From contig JAAZAV010000034.1 of NCBI GenBank assembly GCA_012514145.1, forward strand, positions 1 through 64,000: DNA of 64,000 bases, written 5' to 3'. The stretch comes from Clostridiales bacterium (GTDB taxonomy: Bacteria > Bacillota > Clostridia > Oscillospirales > CAG-272). Under the pieces are notes generated by a model, which did not search any database, was not told the DNA's origin, and saw only the letters and a list, made by a program, of their open reading frames with translations. How positions within the stretch are numbered: position 1 is the stretch's first letter; every line of letters begins with the position of its first letter. Shown one piece after another: positions 55,851 through 64,000 of the stretch. The position numbers and the translations under genes were made by a program.

Positions 55851-57155
55851 ATGCAATATACGAAAAAGATAGAGACCCGTCATAAGGTCGACGTGTTTGT
55901 GGCAGGCGCCGGGCCTGCCGGCATCGCGGCGGCAATAACGGCGGCGCGTCACGGCAAAACCGTCTTTCTCGCCGAGAACAACGGCTGTTTCGGAGGTCTG
56001 GGAACCGCCGGACTTGTGCCGGCTTTCTGCCAATTCACCGACGGTGAGCGCTTCCTTGTGGGCGGCGTCGGACGCGAAATCCGCGATCTGACACTGGGTC
56101 CGGCAGTCGATTACACCGCCCGCTTTGAAGCCGTCAATCCCGAACGGCTGAAACTGGTCTACGACAAGTTGGTGACCGATGAGCCTAATATAACCTTTTC
56201 GTTCTTCACCCGGCTAATCGATGTTGCGGTCAGCGACGGCAATGTAACCGCAGCCATTCTCGCAGCCAAGAGCGGAATCTTCGCGGTTGAGGCGGACATT
56301 TTCATCGATTGCACCGGCGACGGCGATCTCTGCGATTTTGCGGGAGCCGACAGCGAGTTCGGCGACGAGGAGGGCAATGCCATGCCCGTCACCCTCTGCA
56401 GCATCTGGGCGGATATCGACTCGAGCAAAAGGAGCAGCGTCAATTTCAGTCAGGCTCTCGAACAGGCATTCGCAGACGGCGTATTTTCCAAAGAGGATCG
56501 GCACATCTCGGGCTTCTTCAACCCCGCGCCCGGACACAGTGTGCGCAACGCCAACATAGGTCACTGCTACGAGGTGGACGGAAGAGACGAGCGCTCCCTG
56601 ACCCGCGCCATGATGGAAGGACGCGCCTATATGGCGGAGTTCAAGCGTTTCTACAGCGAATATATCGGCGGTCAGTATGAAAATATGCACCTCTGCTGGA
56701 CGGCGGATATGCTGGGCGTGCGTGAATCGCGTCGTATAATCACCGACTACATGCTCTGTGGAGCCGACTTCAAAGCCCGGGCATCATTTGACGACGAAAT
56801 CGGGCGTTACGCCTATCCGGTGGATATCCACGCCATGAAGCCTACTAAAGAAGCGTTTGAGGAGTTCCGGAAGGAATACGAACGTGAAATGCGCTACGGC
56901 GTCGGCGAGTCATACGGCATACCCTACCGCTCGCTGCTGCCGAAAAAGCTGGAGAACGTGCTTGTCGCCGGCCGCTGCATAGGCACCGACAGACAGATGC
57001 AGGCGTCCATACGCCCGATGCCGGGCTGCTACATCACCGGCACCGCCGCCGGAATAGCCGCGTCCATGACAAGCAAGAAGCGCAGCGTTCGAAGCATAGA
57101 CATTGATAGATTGAAGGAAGCGATAAGAGCCGACTTCGGCAAGGATACGATTTAA
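55851..57155 (+). CDS. FAD-dependent oxidoreductase (copy 2)
   Basis: HKVDVFVAGAGPAGIAAAITAARHGKTVFLAENNGCFGGLGT, DIFIDCTGDGDLCDFAGADSEFG, NVLVAGRCIGTDRQMQASIRPMPGCYITGTAAGIAA. Confidence 0.9.
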   Translation: MQYTKKIETRHKVDVFVAGAGPAGIAAAITAARHGKTVFLAENNGCFGGLGTAGLVPAFCQFTDGERFLVGGVGREIRDLTLGPAVDYTARFEAVNPERLKLVYDKLVTDEPNITFSFFTRLIDVAVSDGNVTAAILAAKSGIFAVEADIFIDCTGDGDLCDFAGADSEFGDEEGNAMPVTLCSIWADIDSSKRSSVNFSQALEQAFADGVFSKEDRHISGFFNPAPGHSVRNANIGHCYEVDGRDERSLTRAMMEGRAYMAEFKRFYSEYIGGQYENMHLCWTADMLGVRESRRIITDYMLCGADFKARASFDDEIGRYAYPVDIHAMKPTKEAFEEFRKEYEREMRYGVGESYGIPYRSLLPKKLENVLVAGRCIGTDRQMQASIRPMPGCYITGTAAGIAASMTSKKRSVRSIDIDRLKEAIRADFGKDTI

Positions 57156-57181
57156 TCATATCACATAGGGAGAGAAAACAG

Positions 57182-59089
57182 ATGAATAACTTTATGCGTG
57201 ACAACAAATTCTGGGTGGGCGTAAACTACTGGTGTTCGCGCAACTCAATAAACATGTGGGAGGACTGGAGCGCCGAGGCGGTTGAGGAGGATTTCAAGCG
57301 GCTCTCCTCACACGGCGTGCGCGCCCTGCGCATGTTCTTAGTATGGCCGGTATTCCAGCCTCTCAAGGCTATCTGGGCTAATATGAAAATCTACGAATAC
57401 CGCATGGGTGAGGAACCGCTGCCCGACACCGAGGCGGGGCGCGCCGGCGTCAGCGAGGAAGCCTGCGGGCATTTCGCCGAATTCTGCGCTCTTGCGGATA
57501 AATACAATCTTAAACTGATAGTCGGCCTGCTCACCGGACACATGAGCTTCCGCTTCTACTGGCCGGACGCCTTTCAGGGACGCAATTTCCTATCCGATCC
57601 CACCCTTATCAAGTGGGAGGTGCGTTTTGTCCGCTATTTCGTCAAGCGCTTCAGGGATCAGCCCTCGATAATCGCCTGGGATTTGGGCAACGAATGCAAC
57701 TGTCTCGCCGGCGGCATACCTCAGGATCAGGGCTTCGTATGGTCGACCTGTATTTCGGCTGCGATTCGCGAAAGCGACCCCACCCGGCCGGTAGTGTCCG
57801 GCTTCGCGGGAGTGCCGCTGGATCTGGACGAACAGTTCAACTGCCGCGAGCATGCGGAGACGGTGGATGTGCTGACTACACATCCCTATCAGATTTTCTC
57901 ATACACCCAGATCGACCCGGTCAATTCCATGCGCGGCGAGATAGATCCCGCCGTCCGCGCCTCGCTTTTCGAGGATATCGGCGGCAAGCCGGCATTTGTC
58001 GAGGAGGTCGGCTCGATAGGATACACCAACAACAGTGAGAAGTCGGAGGCGGAATTTCTGCGCACCGGTCTCTGGTCCACCTGGGCTCAGGGAAACCGGG
58101 GCTTCTTCTGGTGGTGCTCCAGCGACCAGGGGCATCTTGATTACGCCCCCTACGACTGGAACAACTATGGGAGCGACTACGGCTTCTTCCGTAAGGACGG
58201 TTCGCCCAAGCCTCTGGCTCATACCGCTAAAGAGTTCACCGACTTTATTGAGAATTACGAGTATGGCGAGCTGCCGCCTCACACCACCGAAGCGATCTGC
58301 ATTATCACACGGGAATTGAAGAACAATTTCAGCAAAATAGCCGCCACCTCCTTTATCCTTGCCAAGCAGGCAAATATCGACGTGCGCTTCGCCCATGCCG
58401 ACGAGAAACTGCCCGACTCACAGCTCTACATAATGCCCAGCGTCGTAACCTCCAAGCCTATCTTCCTGCACCGTCTCAACGAGCTGCTTGAAAAGGTCAG
58501 AGAGGGCGCGGCACTCTACTTCTCGCTGGGTTCCACCCTCTTCCGCCGCCTGCCCGAACTGACCGGGTTGACCGTCGAATCGCGGGAGGCGGGAGGTCCG
58601 GAGGAGATTACTCTAGGGTCTGACAAGTTCACCCTCGGCGGCGGTATGCGCTACAATATCGAAGCCATCGCCGACACCTGCGAGGTTCTTGCCGCGGCTC
58701 CCGACGGACGTCCCGTATTCGTCCGCAACCGATACGGCAAGGGCAGTATATACTTCCTGACTTTCCCCATGGAGCTTCAGCTCGCCGACAAAGCCGGCAT
58801 TTTCCGTGACGCCGACAAACCTCCGTATTATCGTTTCTATGAGGTCTTTGCCAAGGCTGTCGACGACCGCGCCGCCCGCTCATCCCATCCCTGCGTGCTG
58901 ACAACCGAGCATCCGCTTTCCGACGGGAAACGCATAATCACGGCTGTCAATTACTCGGGCGAGACAATCGACGCTCCCCTTGCCCTCCGCGAGGGCTGGG
59001 CACCCTGTGACATCGCACGCGGCGGCTACGCCGGCGGGAACATGAAAATCACCCCTCATGACGCACTGGTCATGACCGTGACGAAGTAA
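57182..59089 (+). CDS. GH5-like (beta-mannanase/cellulase-type) intracellular glycoside hydrolase
   Basis: FWVGVNYWCSRNSINMWEDWSAEAVEEDFKRLSSHGVRALRMFLVWPVFQP, IIAWDLGNECN (acid/base), KPAFVEEVGSIG (nucleophile), plus a beta-galactosidase-like C-terminal half. Confidence 0.82.
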   Translation: MNNFMRDNKFWVGVNYWCSRNSINMWEDWSAEAVEEDFKRLSSHGVRALRMFLVWPVFQPLKAIWANMKIYEYRMGEEPLPDTEAGRAGVSEEACGHFAEFCALADKYNLKLIVGLLTGHMSFRFYWPDAFQGRNFLSDPTLIKWEVRFVRYFVKRFRDQPSIIAWDLGNECNCLAGGIPQDQGFVWSTCISAAIRESDPTRPVVSGFAGVPLDLDEQFNCREHAETVDVLTTHPYQIFSYTQIDPVNSMRGEIDPAVRASLFEDIGGKPAFVEEVGSIGYTNNSEKSEAEFLRTGLWSTWAQGNRGFFWWCSSDQGHLDYAPYDWNNYGSDYGFFRKDGSPKPLAHTAKEFTDFIENYEYGELPPHTTEAICIITRELKNNFSKIAATSFILAKQANIDVRFAHADEKLPDSQLYIMPSVVTSKPIFLHRLNELLEKVREGAALYFSLGSTLFRRLPELTGLTVESREAGGPEEITLGSDKFTLGGGMRYNIEAIADTCEVLAAAPDGRPVFVRNRYGKGSIYFLTFPMELQLADKAGIFRDADKPPYYRFYEVFAKAVDDRAARSSHPCVLTTEHPLSDGKRIITAVNYSGETIDAPLALREGWAPCDIARGGYAGGNMKITPHDALVMTVTK

Positions 59090-59104
59090 ATATCCAAATG
59101 AATA

Positions 59105-59138
59105 TTAAAAGGCGGTTCGATGTGAGCCGCCTTTTTAT
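59105..59138 (+). terminator. Terminator
   Basis: AAAGGCGGTTC-GATGT-GAGCCGCCTTTTT. Confidence 0.8.
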
Positions 59139-59198
59139 ATGTGGAAATTCACTGAATTTACTACGGACAGATTTTCGCATTATATTCACTAATTTCAC

Positions 59199-59227
59199 TT
59201 GCATAAAATGTACGGGTGTGATATACT
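59199..59227 (+). promoter_or_regulatory. Promoter TTGCAT-N17-TATACT
   Basis: TTGCAT 59199-59204, TATACT 59222-59227. Places the start codon at GTG 59262, not at tracked 59199. Confidence 0.6.
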
Positions 59228-59261
59228 CCGAAAAGGTAATTTGTGGGGGAGGCATGTTGGC

Positions 59262-60281
59262 GTGAGCGTGAAAAACGGCATCGTTCGGCTTGCAGCCGCC
59301 GTGTTTGTTTTTGTTCTCGTTTTAACGCTTATGTCTGTGCCGTCTGACATTTTTACATCTTACGCCGCGCGTCCGAACGAGACGGTGCGTGCGCTTCGTA
59401 TGTACAGGCAGCCGTTAATCGACGGGGTAATTTCCGCCTATGAATGGGGCGAACCTACCGTTTTCTCCGATTCAGGTCAGTCAGTCTCATATGCCGTCGA
59501 AAAAAACGAACTTGAACGCCGGCGGTTAAGTATGGAAATATGGCTGCGCTGGGATCCCGGGGCGCTCTATGTAGCCGTGCGCACCCCCGAACTGGATCAC
59601 AGCCTTAAATATACGGGCGGCGACCTCTGGAACGGCGACAGCTTGCAGATAGGCATCGACCCAGATGGCGCCAACTCAACCCGCGACCCGCGGCACTGCT
59701 TCGGAGAGGATTCAAGCTGTCTAGGATTCGGGCTTTACAACGCCCGAACGCCGGCTGCCAAAACCTTCAGCCGCTGGTACGGACCGAATGGCGCGTCGGA
59801 CGACGCCGGGCAGATCAGCTATGCGGTCAGTCACGCCGACAAGACTACGGTATACGAGATAATGATACCATTCAGCGAGCTGTTCCTCATGACAGATGAA
59901 CCTGAAAGAAATGTCAGTTACCCGTGGTTTCTGCCGGGCGATTCGGTTGGAATAACCATACTGCGCCGGAGTTCGGGTTCTGCCGACAGCACTCATACCG
60001 GATTTCTCAGCTGGGGTTCCGGACTGGCGCCGCAGCCCGCCGATTATATTTCAGGTTCCAATAAACTCATATTCGACAACACCCCCGCATATGGATGGGA
60101 GGGCGTCGAGGCAGATGTGGCGGCTGCCGACGCCGCCGCAAGAGGTGAAGGCAATATTCCCGCCGCGGCGACCGGAGATTCCGGTATCGTTGCCGTCGGT
60201 ATTTCCGTCCTGTCGGCGGCATCATCGTCTGCCATTTGCAGATATGCAAACCGCAAACGATATAAACACCTGTCACATTAA
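59262..60281 (+). CDS. Secreted, C-terminally membrane-anchored protein with CBM9/DOMON-like sugar-binding domain
   Basis: GTG start behind GGGGGAGG; signal peptide; VRALRMYRQPLIDGVISAYEWGEPTVF, LYVAVRTPELDHS, GDSLQIGIDPDG, TVYEIMIPFSELF. C-terminal ATGDSGIVAVGISVLSAASSSAICRYANRKR anchor. Confidence 0.72.
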   Translation: MSVKNGIVRLAAAVFVFVLVLTLMSVPSDIFTSYAARPNETVRALRMYRQPLIDGVISAYEWGEPTVFSDSGQSVSYAVEKNELERRRLSMEIWLRWDPGALYVAVRTPELDHSLKYTGGDLWNGDSLQIGIDPDGANSTRDPRHCFGEDSSCLGFGLYNARTPAAKTFSRWYGPNGASDDAGQISYAVSHADKTTVYEIMIPFSELFLMTDEPERNVSYPWFLPGDSVGITILRRSSGSADSTHTGFLSWGSGLAPQPADYISGSNKLIFDNTPAYGWEGVEADVAAADAAARGEGNIPAAATGDSGIVAVGISVLSAASSSAICRYANRKRYKHLSH

Positions 60282-60312
60282 AGCAATACAACCGAAAGGA
60301 AATGCACTCCAC

Positions 60313-61425
60313 ATGAATTCATTAACCCGTAAGCTGATTGCAGTAGCGGCGCTTGTCATTGTTATCGCCGCAGTTCTCATTACACTGTCAGTATGCAAAG
60401 CCGAGCCTGAACTTCAATCCGGCGAACTGAAATACCCCGACGATCTCACTCCATACATCACCCTTGGCAAGTATATGGGTGTGGAAGTAGAAGTAAGTGA
60501 ACCCGAGGTGACCGAGGAAGATATCCAGGCTAAGATTAACTACCTGCTTTACTTCTATACCACATCGGTGGAGAAAGACGGCGCCGTTGAGGAAAACGAC
60601 ATCGTTACTATCGATATCACGGCAAAAAAGGGTTTTGTGGACATTGAGATGCTGAATGTCGCCGACTACAACTTCACCTGCGCCGCTTCGGAATACAGTA
60701 TCTTCGGCAAAATTGAGGGCTTCGCTGACGCACTCATCGGGCATATAAAAGGCGATGTGATTGAATTCACGGGCATACTTCCCGCTGATGAGGACACCTA
60801 CGGTCAGTTCGCCTCATCTCCCGTCGAGATGACTATAACCATTAAGGGCGTCAGCCGGCTGGAGACACCCGAACTCACCGATGAGTTTGTGACCGAAACA
60901 TTCGGCTTCAATGACATAACCGCATTCAGAAAGTCGATTGCCATAGAGGTCGAAAAAACAAAAAGAGAACAGATACTGAGCCAGAAGCAGAACGATGTCT
61001 GGTACAAGGTATATGATGAAAGTGTGGTTAACGAGTACCCCGAGGATGCGCTGAACTATTACAGGATGATGAATATCGCTTCGGTACAGAGTTACGCCGA
61101 CGAGACGGGATTGTCCCTTGAGGATTTTGTCACCGAGTATTTCGGCATAACCATGGACGAATTCAACGCTACCAATGAGAGCGACGCCAAAGAGTCGGTT
61201 AAAAATGACCTGGTGTTCTACTCCATAGTGGCGGAACAGGGGCTTGACCTGACCGATGCCGAGTACAGCGATGGCCGCGCGGCATACTTCGCAGACAGCG
61301 GCGGAGAATTCGATTCGGAGATGGATTTCGAGGCTCATTACAGCAGGTTTGTTATATACAACAGCATACTTTGGGATAAGATGATCAACTTCATCACCGA
61401 TTCGGCGGTCGAAATTAAGAAATAA
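60313..61425 (+). CDS. Membrane-anchored trigger-factor-like FKBP-type peptidyl-prolyl isomerase
   Basis: N-terminal TM; YITLGKYMGVEVEVSEPEVTEEDIQAKINYLL, VEENDIVTIDITAKKGF, LIGHIKGDVIEFTGILP, ELTDEFVTETFGF. Start at codon 75 of the tracked ORF. Confidence 0.82.
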   Translation: MNSLTRKLIAVAALVIVIAAVLITLSVCKAEPELQSGELKYPDDLTPYITLGKYMGVEVEVSEPEVTEEDIQAKINYLLYFYTTSVEKDGAVEENDIVTIDITAKKGFVDIEMLNVADYNFTCAASEYSIFGKIEGFADALIGHIKGDVIEFTGILPADEDTYGQFASSPVEMTITIKGVSRLETPELTDEFVTETFGFNDITAFRKSIAIEVEKTKREQILSQKQNDVWYKVYDESVVNEYPEDALNYYRMMNIASVQSYADETGLSLEDFVTEYFGITMDEFNATNESDAKESVKNDLVFYSIVAEQGLDLTDAEYSDGRAAYFADSGGEFDSEMDFEAHYSRFVIYNSILWDKMINFITDSAVEIKK

Positions 61426-61440
61426 CAGGGGATCAGCTAT

Positions 61441-62106
61441 ATGGATGCAAATAAGAAAGAATTTATAAAATTCATGCAGGACAGCGGCGTGCTGACCTTT
61501 GGGGATTTCGTGACCAAGAGCGGACGCAGAACTCCCTATTTTGTCAACACGGGCAACTACTGCACCGGCGAACAGCTTCACAGACTGGGTATATACTACG
61601 CCCGCTGCATCAAGGAGACAATCGGCGATGCCTTTGACGTGCTCTTCGGGCCGGCGTATAAGGGTATACCTCTTGCAGCCCTGACCGCCGCCGCCCTCTA
61701 TTCCGAATATGCCATCGACCGCCCCTATTTCTTCAACCGCAAGGAAGTCAAGGACCACGGCGAGGGAGGCAGTTTCGTCGGATGCAAACTCAAGCCCGGC
61801 ATGCGCGTCGTATATATCGAGGATGTTATCACCGCCGGAACCTCGATAAGCGAGACAATTCCGCTTCTTCGTGCCGCCGCTTCAGACCTTATAATCGAGC
61901 ACGAATTCATAACCGTTGACCGTATGGAGATCCGTTCCGAGGAGAACCGCACCACCGCCGTTGCGGCTGTGAAGGAAGAGTTCGGACTTAACGTTCACTC
62001 CATCGTGAACACCGCGGAGATAATCGAGTACCTGCGCGAGACTTCGGCGGATGCCGACCTTATCTCACGCATGGAAGCCTACGCCGAAAAGTACTGTATA
62101 ATGTAA
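61441..62106 (+). CDS. pyrE: Orotate phosphoribosyltransferase
   Basis: TFGDFVTKSGRRTPYFVNTGNYCTG, DVLFGPAYKGIPLAALTAAAL, RKEVKDHGEGG, VVYIEDVITAGTSISETIPLL. Confidence 0.95.
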   Translation: MDANKKEFIKFMQDSGVLTFGDFVTKSGRRTPYFVNTGNYCTGEQLHRLGIYYARCIKETIGDAFDVLFGPAYKGIPLAALTAAALYSEYAIDRPYFFNRKEVKDHGEGGSFVGCKLKPGMRVVYIEDVITAGTSISETIPLLRAAASDLIIEHEFITVDRMEIRSEENRTTAVAAVKEEFGLNVHSIVNTAEIIEYLRETSADADLISRMEAYAEKYCIM

Positions 62107-62118
62107 GCATAAATAAAA

Positions 62119-62162
62119 CTGGGCTGTATGGAAATTTCGGTTTCTGATACAGCCCAAATTAT
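62119..62162. terminator. Terminator between convergent genes
   Basis: TGGGCTGTA...TACAGCCCA stem flanked by A/T-rich tracts. Confidence 0.65.
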
Positions 62163-62723
62163 TTATAAATCAACAAATGTCGGCTCGTGCCCGGTATGCG
62201 GCAGAAAGACCTTCAAAATGTCATCCATCGCAAGCAGCAGGCTCGAGGTGTTGACGCAGGGGTGAATCCCGATATGGCTGCTTGAGAGCAGTTCCCGGTC
62301 GATAACCAGTCGGACATTGTGATCCGTGTCGAACCCCAGCCCCAGCACGCTCAACGCACCCGGAGTTATGTTGAGGTATTTCTCCATATGTTCGCCGTCG
62401 GCGAAGGAAAGCCGCGCACAGCCCAGCTGTGCGGTGATGTCCTTGGTTTTGAAGGGCTTGCCGCCCGGCATCATAAGCAGGTAGAAGTCGGTACACTGCC
62501 GGTTGCAGAGAAAGAGGTTTTTACACATCTCCCCTCCCAGCAGGGCATCCACCGCGTGACAGTCCTCAATTGTGTATGCAGGCAGGTGATCGACCCGCTT
62601 GTAGTCTATGCCCAGCCTGTCAAGCAGAGCGTAGGTCTCAAGCTCCTTCGGCAGCCGACCGGCACTCTGGCATTCCGCAGGAGCGCCGTTGTATATAGTG
62701 GTGTCTGTAATAATATCGCTCAT
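62163..62723 (-). CDS. YbaK/ProX-like aminoacyl-tRNA deacylase (prolyl-tRNA synthetase-associated domain)
   Basis: YALLDRLGIDYKRVDHLPAYTIEDCHAVDALLGGEMCKNLFLCNRQCTDFYLLMMPGGKPFKTKDITAQLG, PGALSVLGLGFDTDHNVRLVIDREL. Confidence 0.88.
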   Translation of the reverse strand: MSDIITDTTIYNGAPAECQSAGRLPKELETYALLDRLGIDYKRVDHLPAYTIEDCHAVDALLGGEMCKNLFLCNRQCTDFYLLMMPGGKPFKTKDITAQLGCARLSFADGEHMEKYLNITPGALSVLGLGFDTDHNVRLVIDRELLSSSHIGIHPCVNTSSLLLAMDDILKVFLPHTGHEPTFVDL

Positions 62724-62780
62724 ATCAGTGAATATTCAGGTTATTATGTTAAATTCGAGTTATAAGAATCAGATAACAGC

Positions 62781-62812
62781 GACGGGGGGCAGAATTTGCC
62801 CCCCGTCTTGTC
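62781..62812. terminator. GC-rich hairpin between divergent/tandem genes
   Basis: GACGGGGGGCA-GAAT-TTGCCCCCCGTC perfect stem. Confidence 0.6.
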
Positions 62813-62825
62813 AAAGCCGTAAGAA

Positions 62826-63995
62826 TCAGTCGTTTTTCACCGAGTTGTTATCGGCAGCCGACGCAGCCTCGGCGGGAGAAACATAGCCGTTGTATTCGTT
62901 GGTGCGGATTCCGGGGTACTTCTCATCAAGATACTTTTCACGCCACGGGTTGACGCCCTTGACAACCTTCTCGGGTTTGTTGGAAAGCAGCCAGGACTTT
63001 TTCTTGTAGAATGGGTTTTTGAAGGTGTTTTCTATGCGTCTGCCCTTCTCAAGCGAATCCATACAGGCGCGTATACAGCCCCGGGCGCCGCAGACGGCGT
63101 AGTAACCGGTGTGCCTCAGGACATAACGGTAGTACTCAACCAGGTCGCTGTTGCCCCAGTTGTCCGAGTATTTGCTGCCCCAGCTGCCCTGCGCGACGGT
63201 ATAGGATAAACGGTATGCCTCCTCCTCGGTCATGTCGGAACTCTCGACATCGAATGCCATGTTGGGGAATTCCTTCTTGAGGAAGGGCGAGATACGGTTG
63301 TTCATGCCGTGGTGGGTCAGCGTACAGCGGCCCATCTGAACGTCGCCGTACCAAACGGTTTTCTCGGGGAATTTGATGTAGAGCCGCGCGTTCTTATCCT
63401 TGAGGGGCGGAACGGCGTTGCCCGGGCACTCGCGGACACAGGCGCCGCAGTGCATGCATATTGTGCCGGTGTCAAGAATAGGATCGGGCTCAAGAACGGC
63501 GTCGGTGAGTATGATGCCGATACGGAGGCGCGGACCGAATTTTTTATTCAGAAAGACCTTGGAATAGCCGATTTCACCCACGCCGCAGCCGGCAGCCAGA
63601 ATACGCACGCTGGCGCTGATGTTGGGAGGGTAGCGTCCGGGCTCAACCGGCGGTTCATGCTGCTGACGTTCGGCAACGGCGGGATAGTGAAGCACCGCCT
63701 CCCAGCCGTGATCCTCTATGAAACATGCCAGCTTGTTGGAAAGCTGAGGACGGAAGAGGGTATTCAGACGATTGTAGGAATAGAATGTATAGTTGTGCCA
63801 GTGGGTGCCTTCCTCTATACCGCGGTAGGAACCGCGGGGAATGCGCATAACCACCGCAATGACCGACTTGCAGTCGGGAAAGTAGTTAAGTACGTTAAGC
63901 AGTGCGGGAGCGTCCTTGAAGCGCTCGGCGTTACCTATGCCGATATCGTCAATGCCCAGCTCTTTGGCTTTCTGCTTAATCATTTCGGAAGTCAA
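62826..63995 (-). CDS. QueG/reductive-dehalogenase-like 4Fe-4S protein (paralog D; start within 5 nt of window edge)
   Basis: GCGVGEIGYSKVFLNKKFGPRLRIGIILTDAVLEPD, CMHCGACVRECPGNAVPP, GARGCIRACMDSLEKGRRI. Confidence 0.76.
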   Translation of the reverse strand: MTSEMIKQKAKELGIDDIGIGNAERFKDAPALLNVLNYFPDCKSVIAVVMRIPRGSYRGIEEGTHWHNYTFYSYNRLNTLFRPQLSNKLACFIEDHGWEAVLHYPAVAERQQHEPPVEPGRYPPNISASVRILAAGCGVGEIGYSKVFLNKKFGPRLRIGIILTDAVLEPDPILDTGTICMHCGACVRECPGNAVPPLKDKNARLYIKFPEKTVWYGDVQMGRCTLTHHGMNNRISPFLKKEFPNMAFDVESSDMTEEEAYRLSYTVAQGSWGSKYSDNWGNSDLVEYYRYVLRHTGYYAVCGARGCIRACMDSLEKGRRIENTFKNPFYKKKSWLLSNKPEKVVKGVNPWREKYLDEKYPGIRTNEYNGYVSPAEAASAADNNSVKND

Positions 63996-64000
63996 TTTCA

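Noticed and set aside
59199-59261. Tracked ATG start at 59199 for the CBM9-like protein
   Set aside because: It coincides with the -35 box; the GTG at 59262 has a GGGGGAGG RBS and leads directly into a signal peptide.

Overview
The window looks like a chromosomal segment from a Clostridia-type Firmicute that specialises in glycan and glycoside catabolism; the lineage is an inference from gene content, consensus sigma-A promoters and GGAGG ribosome-binding sites. It starts with the C-terminal end of an IS30-like transposase and a tRNA-Ser(GCU) gene. It encodes at least eight glycoside hydrolases or GH-like TIM-barrel proteins (GH31, GH106-like, two GH2, two GH95, GH5-like and two unassigned). 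It also holds seven paralogous lipoprotein solute-binding proteins (SBPs), but I recognise no ABC permease or import ATPase. Three Gfo/Idh/MocA oxidoreductase + xylose-isomerase-like TIM-barrel pairs are present, as are two FAD-dependent oxidoreductases. There are four QueG/reductive-dehalogenase-like Fe-S proteins, three of them in a tightly coupled operon with a GH-like gene. A glycyl radical enzyme with an atypical GCWE active-site motif has no activase in the window. Housekeeping genes (trmB, pyrE, an ABC-F ATPase, a trigger-factor-like PPIase, a prolyl-tRNA deacylase-like protein) are interspersed. The leads I rate highest are the QueG/RdhA-like operon, the orphan glycyl radical enzyme, the repeated oxidoreductase/isomerase/SBP modules, and palindromic operators placed exactly on consensus promoters. 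No CRISPR array, rRNA, prophage or recognisable transcription factor was seen.
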